Both the position numbers and the translations under genes were made by a program. A stretch of 64,000 bases of DNA from Ulota crispa (lineage: Eukaryota; Streptophyta; Bryopsida; Orthotrichales; Orthotrichaceae), in contig OY987242.1 in the NCBI GenBank assembly GCA_963920765.1, forward strand, positions 7,156,789-7,220,788, read 5' to 3'. Of the stretch, positions 58,499-64,000 are shown in pieces (the stretch's first letter is position 1; every line of letters begins with the position of its first letter). A model generated the notes under the pieces. The model did not search any database. It was not told where the DNA came from and was given only the letters and a program-made list of their open reading frames with translations.

Positions 58499-60065
58499 TT
58501 ATTTTGTGGGGACAAATGGATTTTGGGCATGTACCTATAGTTAAACTAGTTTGTGTGATTTTTTGAAAATTTTATTGAAGGTAGGGAATTTCAAGACCTA
58601 CATAGGCATCTAATTTTTTTTCATTCCAACATTTATTGAAGAAGTTATGGATGAATTTCTGAAAAACAAGGGAGGGCGGGCAATCTAGGCAGCTCAAAAA
58701 ACTTTTTTAAAATTTGCATTTAAAAAATAAATAAATCTGAAGATGGTTCTTTAGATTTATACATATGTGGGAGGCTTTGAATCATTTAATTCTAATTGAT
58801 GAGTGAGAAGTTCTAGTTTGCCTATAGATATGGGACTACCAAACCTCCATTCCTTTTGCTCCTTGTAAAATTTGGTGCTTTACTATTTTGAGCGGTATGA
58901 GTATCTGTTTTTTGATTAGCTTTTTTTCCCAAGTTGTAGTAAGCTAGGAACCCTTTGTTTTTATTGAAGGGTTAATGTGATTTGAAATTTTTGAGTTATA
59001 CATAAATCCACCAATTTTGCTTAGTGTATATGCAAATATCATGACCTTCTAGTATTGCAAGATTTTACAAAGTATGTTTTATACCTCCAATTCATTTGAA
59101 AGTTCTCTCACACATCCCTAACTTGGTCTTCTACATGAAAAAAATAAACCTCAACTTTGCATAGAGCATTTATTTTGATACAAGAGTGATCAAAGGCCTT
59201 TGAAATTTTGGGCACTCAATCCTCTACTTCTAGAATGAGTTGGGTTTTTCCCACGTGTACCTCCCGTAGTCTAGGGCAAGATTCTACGGTTGGATTTCCA
59301 AAAAAAAAATTATACTTTTCTACTTGTTCCCCCAAAAGTGGCAGTTTTAACCCTTAAATTTTTCATCGACCCAAATTGGGTCAATTGGTTTTTAGCAATG
59401 CCATTTATGACCTTAGGGTTGCGAAGAGTCACTTGAACTTTGACTCATTTGAAAAATAATCAAGTTAGCTATGTAGGGGTGTTTTCAAATTTAGAAGAAA
59501 AGTCACCATTGAATTTACATAAATTTTCAAACCATGGGTGGTCTTGGAGTTGTAGTGTTAAATTTTAGCCTTAGATTTGTGAAAGTCTTCAATTTTACTC
59601 ATAGCTTTTGAAATTTAAGGGTAAAGTGGTCACTATTGCAAGACCATTTTCTCACTCATTTTTTACCCTAAAAATACAAGACTTGTTTCTATGCGTGTGG
59701 AACTTGATTACCTTGAGAATGAGTGTAAGATGCCAACTTTTTAAAATGTTATGTGTCCAAAAGAGCCAATCAAAGCACAATTTCAACTACTCCAAAAAAT
59801 TAGTTTCCTTGTAGTGCCATTTACAATTTTGTTATAGTCTTCCAATCAAACCCTTGGATTGAAACCAAACTTTGCAAAAATGATAAGGACTTGATTTTCT
59901 ATAAGATCTTATGGTTACTTTGGCCTAAAAATGACTCATCATTCTTTAAGCTTCACCCTTTCATAACTTACAAAATTGAGGTCCAAAACACCTTCAAAAT
60001 GGCTGAAAAATTTAAGGGTTAAGTGACATTTTATAGAAAAAAGGGCTTGGGCCTTTAGGGGTTAA
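58499..60065. mobile_element. piggyBac-like element (TTAA family), element P9, with P10 nested
   Basis: The right end, as reverse complement CCCCTAAAGGCCCAAGCC, is intact with TTAA at 60062-60065. The left end is worn: GTGGGGACAAATGG follows GGTTATTTT without the usual outer 15 bases. The interior matches P8. P10 interrupts it at TTAA 59347. Confidence 0.7.
59347..60022. mobile_element. TTAA-family element P10, nested in P9
   Basis: TTAA at 59347-59350 and 60019-60022. Ends CCCTTAAATTTTTCATCG and, as reverse complement, CCCTTAAATTTTTCAGCC. Its interior is unlike other members. P9 sequence resumes after it as in P8 (AAGGGCTTGGGCC), so the boundaries are well supported. Confidence 0.8.
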
Positions 60066-61388
60066 ACAAAAGTAGTATTCAAGAAATGTATGTAAAGGCA
60101 AGAATCTTTAATTTGAGAGTGGAATAGAATAAAATGAAATGACACAAACCAACAATTGGAAGGCAATAAGTGTTTTGGATGCAACAGCTTATAAAGTATC
60201 AAGTACCAACAAAAGTCCTACTGACATTGTAAAATCATTAAATAAGTCGTATTTGATAAGTAACCGTATGGAGTACATTTACATTTTTTTACTATTTCTG
60301 GACGATTTCTAAAACTACGAATTTTGTATGTTCCTAATCATTGGAAAATTTCTCAATGTTTTGCATATATATCTACTCAATGTTAATCATATTATCTAAT
60401 TTTGGGTGCATCTCCCCATAATTTGCAAGTGTCTCCCTATGTTTTGCAAGTATTTCCCAATGTTTTGCAAGTATTTCCCAATGTTTGCAAACCAAAGAAA
60501 TTTTTAGGTTATTACTTGTGGACTTTGGATTATTTCTATTTAGTTAAGGGTGCCAAACGTTATGAAAGAATGTTTATACTGTACATCATGGAAACGTCAA
60601 AAGAAATACGTTTGCAAGTTCAAGAATGGCCTAGCTACAATTTGAGACGTATACAAATTACAAATTGCATTATGATTTATAAACAAAAATTTGTTTGTAT
60701 CGAAATTAATCATTGATATGAACAATGAGAAATTCTACACATGAATAATCAATTCATTGCTTGTATGGCTGATATTAGCAACTGTTAAAAAACATTATGC
60801 TCACTTGCTCAATGGAGATTTGGTGACGTTTCCAACTTCGATAGTAGATACATTGTCATGTAATTGACATTTGTTATTGATAAGAAGTGTTAGTTTGAAA
60901 TTTCAAATAGCACACTAGAATCGCATTGATTTATATTCCAATTTTTTAGTTTAATTCAAATGTAGTAAGTGTATAGATCCATTCCTAATACAAGAAAAGT
61001 ACCTTGTATTTTTCTGGCCGCGAAGGGTCTTTCAGACGTTTAAGAGTTAAGTGATAACATGTCCATTATAACCTAACTTTCGTGAGTCTCATCTTTGTTT
61101 GAGACTTTGTTGTAGTTAGCTAACTCGAATGGAAATTGTACATTGTACATTTTTCTGGATGTGCACAAGAATTATGGAAATCAAAGTGTATCTACAGTAA
61201 TTACAACATGTTTTGAGGATGTGGAGACCAAAATGCACTTAGTCCCGATATACGTCTAGAAGCACAAACCTGGAAGTATCCCCTATGCACATACAGATTA
61301 CAGAGCACACCCCAGTTTTTTTGAAAAGGCCTAGTTTTCCTCCCCTTCTTTCCACAGGCCCTTTCAAGGGTCCATTGCAAATTGAATG
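60066..61388. other. Intergenic DNA with a short tandem repeat
   Basis: At about 60415-60490 a 20-base unit near TTTTGCAAGTATTTCCCAAT is repeated four times. No gene recognised elsewhere. Confidence 0.5.
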
Positions 61389-62318
61389 TTAACCCCTAAA
61401 TCCCTGAGTGTCCCCTCGGGGGACAAATGAGATTTTGGGCAAGTACTTACGTCCTCAAATTTTGTCCTAATTTTTTGAAATTTTTTTTGAAGATAGAAAA
61501 ACACATTAGCTTTTGGAGAATATAATTTTTATTCCAATCTATGCCTAGAAGCAAAAGTTATACCTAAATAAGCAAAAATTTATGGAGATTGGGTAGCAAA
61601 AAAAATTTTCAAAAACTTGAAAAAAAAATTTGGATTTTTTTCTCATATGTTATAATTTTTTCTACATTTGAAGCTTTGATTCATTCCATTTGGACTAGTT
61701 ATGAGAAAGTAATGGACAATCTTGTTTTTTGGGCAATTCAAGCATCTTCTTGAAAAAATAACTTATAAACTTTATTTTTGAATGCAACTTTAACATTTTT
61801 TCAAAAAAAATTGTTGGAGAGGATGAAGTTTGCTTTCTAGAACAATCTCACCATTGGTATTATTGTATTTCAATTCCATTGTAGGGTTATTAACAATTTA
61901 AGTTTTTGTTCAATGTCATACCTTCTTCCACCTAATGTTTTTTTTTAGAATGGAAATTAAGTATTTTTTGTTTTGATTTTTTTTTTAATATTCTTAACTC
62001 AATTTCTCACCATAAAAAAATAAACCTCAAAACTTTGTGGTGCATAATAATTACATTAAAAAGGTTCAAAGTCATATAATCTAACCATGCAAGGTGCAAA
62101 AAAGTTTGTTTTTTATACTTTAAACGCAAATGTTTTGCAATATAGGTGGTCAAAGTTTTTGAATTTTTTTTCCCACATTCTTATACTAATCTAGTACAAG
62201 ATCCTATGGCAAGACATGAAAAAAGACCAATTTTCAAATTTCTTTTACTCTTTGCAATAGAAATGATAATTTTGAATGTCTTTTGACAAAATAAAGGCCC
62301 CAGGGATTTAGAGGTTAA
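61389..62318. mobile_element. piggyBac-like element (TTAA family), element P11
   Basis: TTAA at 61389-61392 and 62315-62318. Left end CCCCTAAATCCCTGAG with a GTCCCCTCGGGGGAC block; right end, as reverse complement, CCTCTAAATCCCTGGGGCC. The interior is related to P3. No transposase. Confidence 0.8.
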
Positions 62319-62721
62319 TTGAGCATACGTTCACACAGCGAATTAGTCTCGGAGGTCCAGAGTCATGCCAAACAAAAATATTATGTTACAATGGTGTTCA
62401 AAATATTGGCCAGGTTCAGTGCACTAGAAAAGTAAAACAGTTCAAAAGAGAGCAATTTCAACATTCTTAGACCAGGTTCAGTGAATCCGTGCCCCAAACG
62501 TAGCATGCAGCATCCTCATGTAAGTTATACGAGTCTCTCTTCTGCCGTCCTTTGAAATGCCATAATGCACTGGCACCTAATTATGGCATGATTGCAAACC
62601 AAAGTTCAACCTCTATATAACATATTCTGAATAAAAGAATTAAAATTTACTGCGACCCCTACATATTCTTGTCGAAAATGTACACTTTCTGAATATGAGA
62701 TCATAGACCTTCGAAACATAC

Positions 62722-63975
62722 CAACGCCATATTCGTTAATTTGGGAACTATGTTCAAATTTGGGACTTTTGAAGGTTTAATCCCTAGAGGACCAAGGGTG
62801 TTTTTGAGAAAAAATCTCAGAAACTGCCGCCAACTTTTAGTGCATTGTCCAAAATTGAAATTAAAATCTATTTCCTCAATTTCAACCATACGAAAGTGTG
62901 CAAAACAAATAAAATAATATGTGCAAAAAAAATTCAACCCATTTGATCTTGTGGATTGTAAGATTATAATGTTTGAAGTGAGAAAATATATATTTTTTTA
63001 TTCTTGCAAAATAAGGTCACCAAACTTTGACCCTTCCTAGAGTAAACTTTTTGCTCTACACAAATTTGAGCATTTTGACCATTCACAAGTATATGATGTT
63101 AGGTTCACTCACAAAAAAATTGAAATGCAAAAGTACAATCTAGCTTGTTCTAAATCATCCTCCAATTGGGCCTCCAATGCAAAGAGGTTAAGTGAATTGG
63201 CAATACATTAGTCATTCTTTCATGATTTCTTGTGCAATGAGGAAGTCTTTTATTTGAAATCTAAACGGTAAAAAATTAGAGACAAACATTTGAAACATAA
63301 GAAAAAAAGTTTCAAGAGCTTTGGATTTATAAATTGAAAAATAACAGGGCTTCAAGTTAGAGGATTTTTTTTTCTTGAAACTGCCCGAACATAGTTAACA
63401 AAGTTTGACTCCCTTCAAAATGTGATGTGAGAGGTCAAGTTTTTTTTTTTTTTTTTTTTTTTTTTTGACAATTGTACATTACATTTTTTTTAGTAACATA
63501 CTTGCCAAATTTCAAAAGTGGATGAAAGTTTTAGCATAAGATTCTCAAAAGATTCCCAAACTGCCCAAGTTGCCCAATTTCTTTTGGGCAACATAACTTT
63601 TGAACCGGGCATCCGATTGGGGAAAAATTTACATTTCCACTTAGGAAATACTTATCTACACCTTGTGTAACAATTTTGAGAAAACCAAATAAAAATCGAC
63701 TCCATATGACCCTACCCAAGTTCTCAAGTGGCTGTTGAACAGCCACTTGGTCCTTTAAAGGTTAAGGTGATCACCTTAAACCAAAATGTAGGTTTAAGCA
63801 CCGTTTCTTTTGGTCCATGTGTCCTCACTTGAGAAGAGGAATATGCAAGAGAAAAAATCTTAGTGGCTCAGAGTGAATCTAATACTTTTGAATCTAGTTT
63901 AAGGTAACTTTTTGGGTTTAAGGTGAAGTTCAATTTGGGAACCGCGTTTTCCCAATTTAACGAATATGGCGTTGA
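62722..63975. mobile_element. MITE family M2, copy 4, interrupted by P12
   Basis: Ends CAACGCCATATTCGTTAATT and, as reverse complement, CAACGCCATATTCGTTAAAT. Flanking 4 bases TACC and GACC differ at one position, consistent with an aged duplication. P12 sits at a TTAA in the middle. Confidence 0.75.
62777..63765. mobile_element. piggyBac-like element (TTAA family), element P12
   Basis: TTAA at 62777-62780 and 63762-63765. Ends TCCCTAGAGGACCAAGGG and, as reverse complement, CCTTTAAAGGACCAAGTG. M2 copy 3 has the uninterrupted sequence GAAGGTTTTAGGTGATCACC at this position. A T run of about 27 bases lies near 63440. No transposase. Confidence 0.85.
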
Positions 63976-64000
63976 CCACTCATTTGGCTTTATGTACATG

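Overview
This is nuclear DNA of a land plant or close streptophyte relative: AT-rich, with two multi-exon host genes in a dense field of small DNA transposons. Plant signs are a pentatricopeptide-repeat (PPR) gene with an SMR domain, a DUF547 gene, a Stowaway-type MITE, an Emigrant/pogo-like terminal repeat, and a CACTA element beginning CACTAGTAGAAA. An intron-containing P-class PPR gene and a StART-type phosphatidylinositol transfer protein (PITP) domain suggest a non-seed plant (bryophyte, lycophyte, fern or charophyte alga). That placement is inference.

Layout. 1-3.8 kb: AT-rich flank with two MITEs. 3.8-6.8 kb (minus): a four-exon PPR-SMR gene. 7.2-15.6 kb: a region bounded by pogo/Emigrant-like inverted ends, holding a broken hAT transposase gene (8.6-11.8 kb), a SINE-like unit and an unrecognised higher-GC stretch. 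15.6-33.5 kb: no host gene, but many MITEs, several nested. 34-44.2 kb (plus): a 22-exon gene joining a PITP domain, a Cys-rich zinc finger and a DUF547 domain in one frame of 866 residues. 44.2-48 kb: a GC-richer stretch, a MITE pair and an 849-bp hairpin. 48-64 kb: minisatellites, more MITEs, a 3.1-kb CACTA element carrying a SINE and a long homopyrimidine tract, then a chain of TTAA-flanked elements to the end.

Two results stand out. First is the PITP-zinc finger-DUF547 fusion, whose exon phases all fit and whose PITP part aligns without gaps to the part of human PITP-alpha compared, yet lacks two inositol-contact residues. Second is a family of about a dozen non-autonomous elements with TTAA target duplications and ends like CCCCTAAAGGACC, the hallmarks of piggyBac. 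Two insertions can be checked inside this window against related repeats that lack them. Superfamily names for non-coding elements rest on ends and target duplications only, because no matching transposase is present.

The two host genes show no sign of working together. The PPR-SMR protein is probably organellar; the PITP-DUF547 protein is probably cytosolic and membrane-associated.
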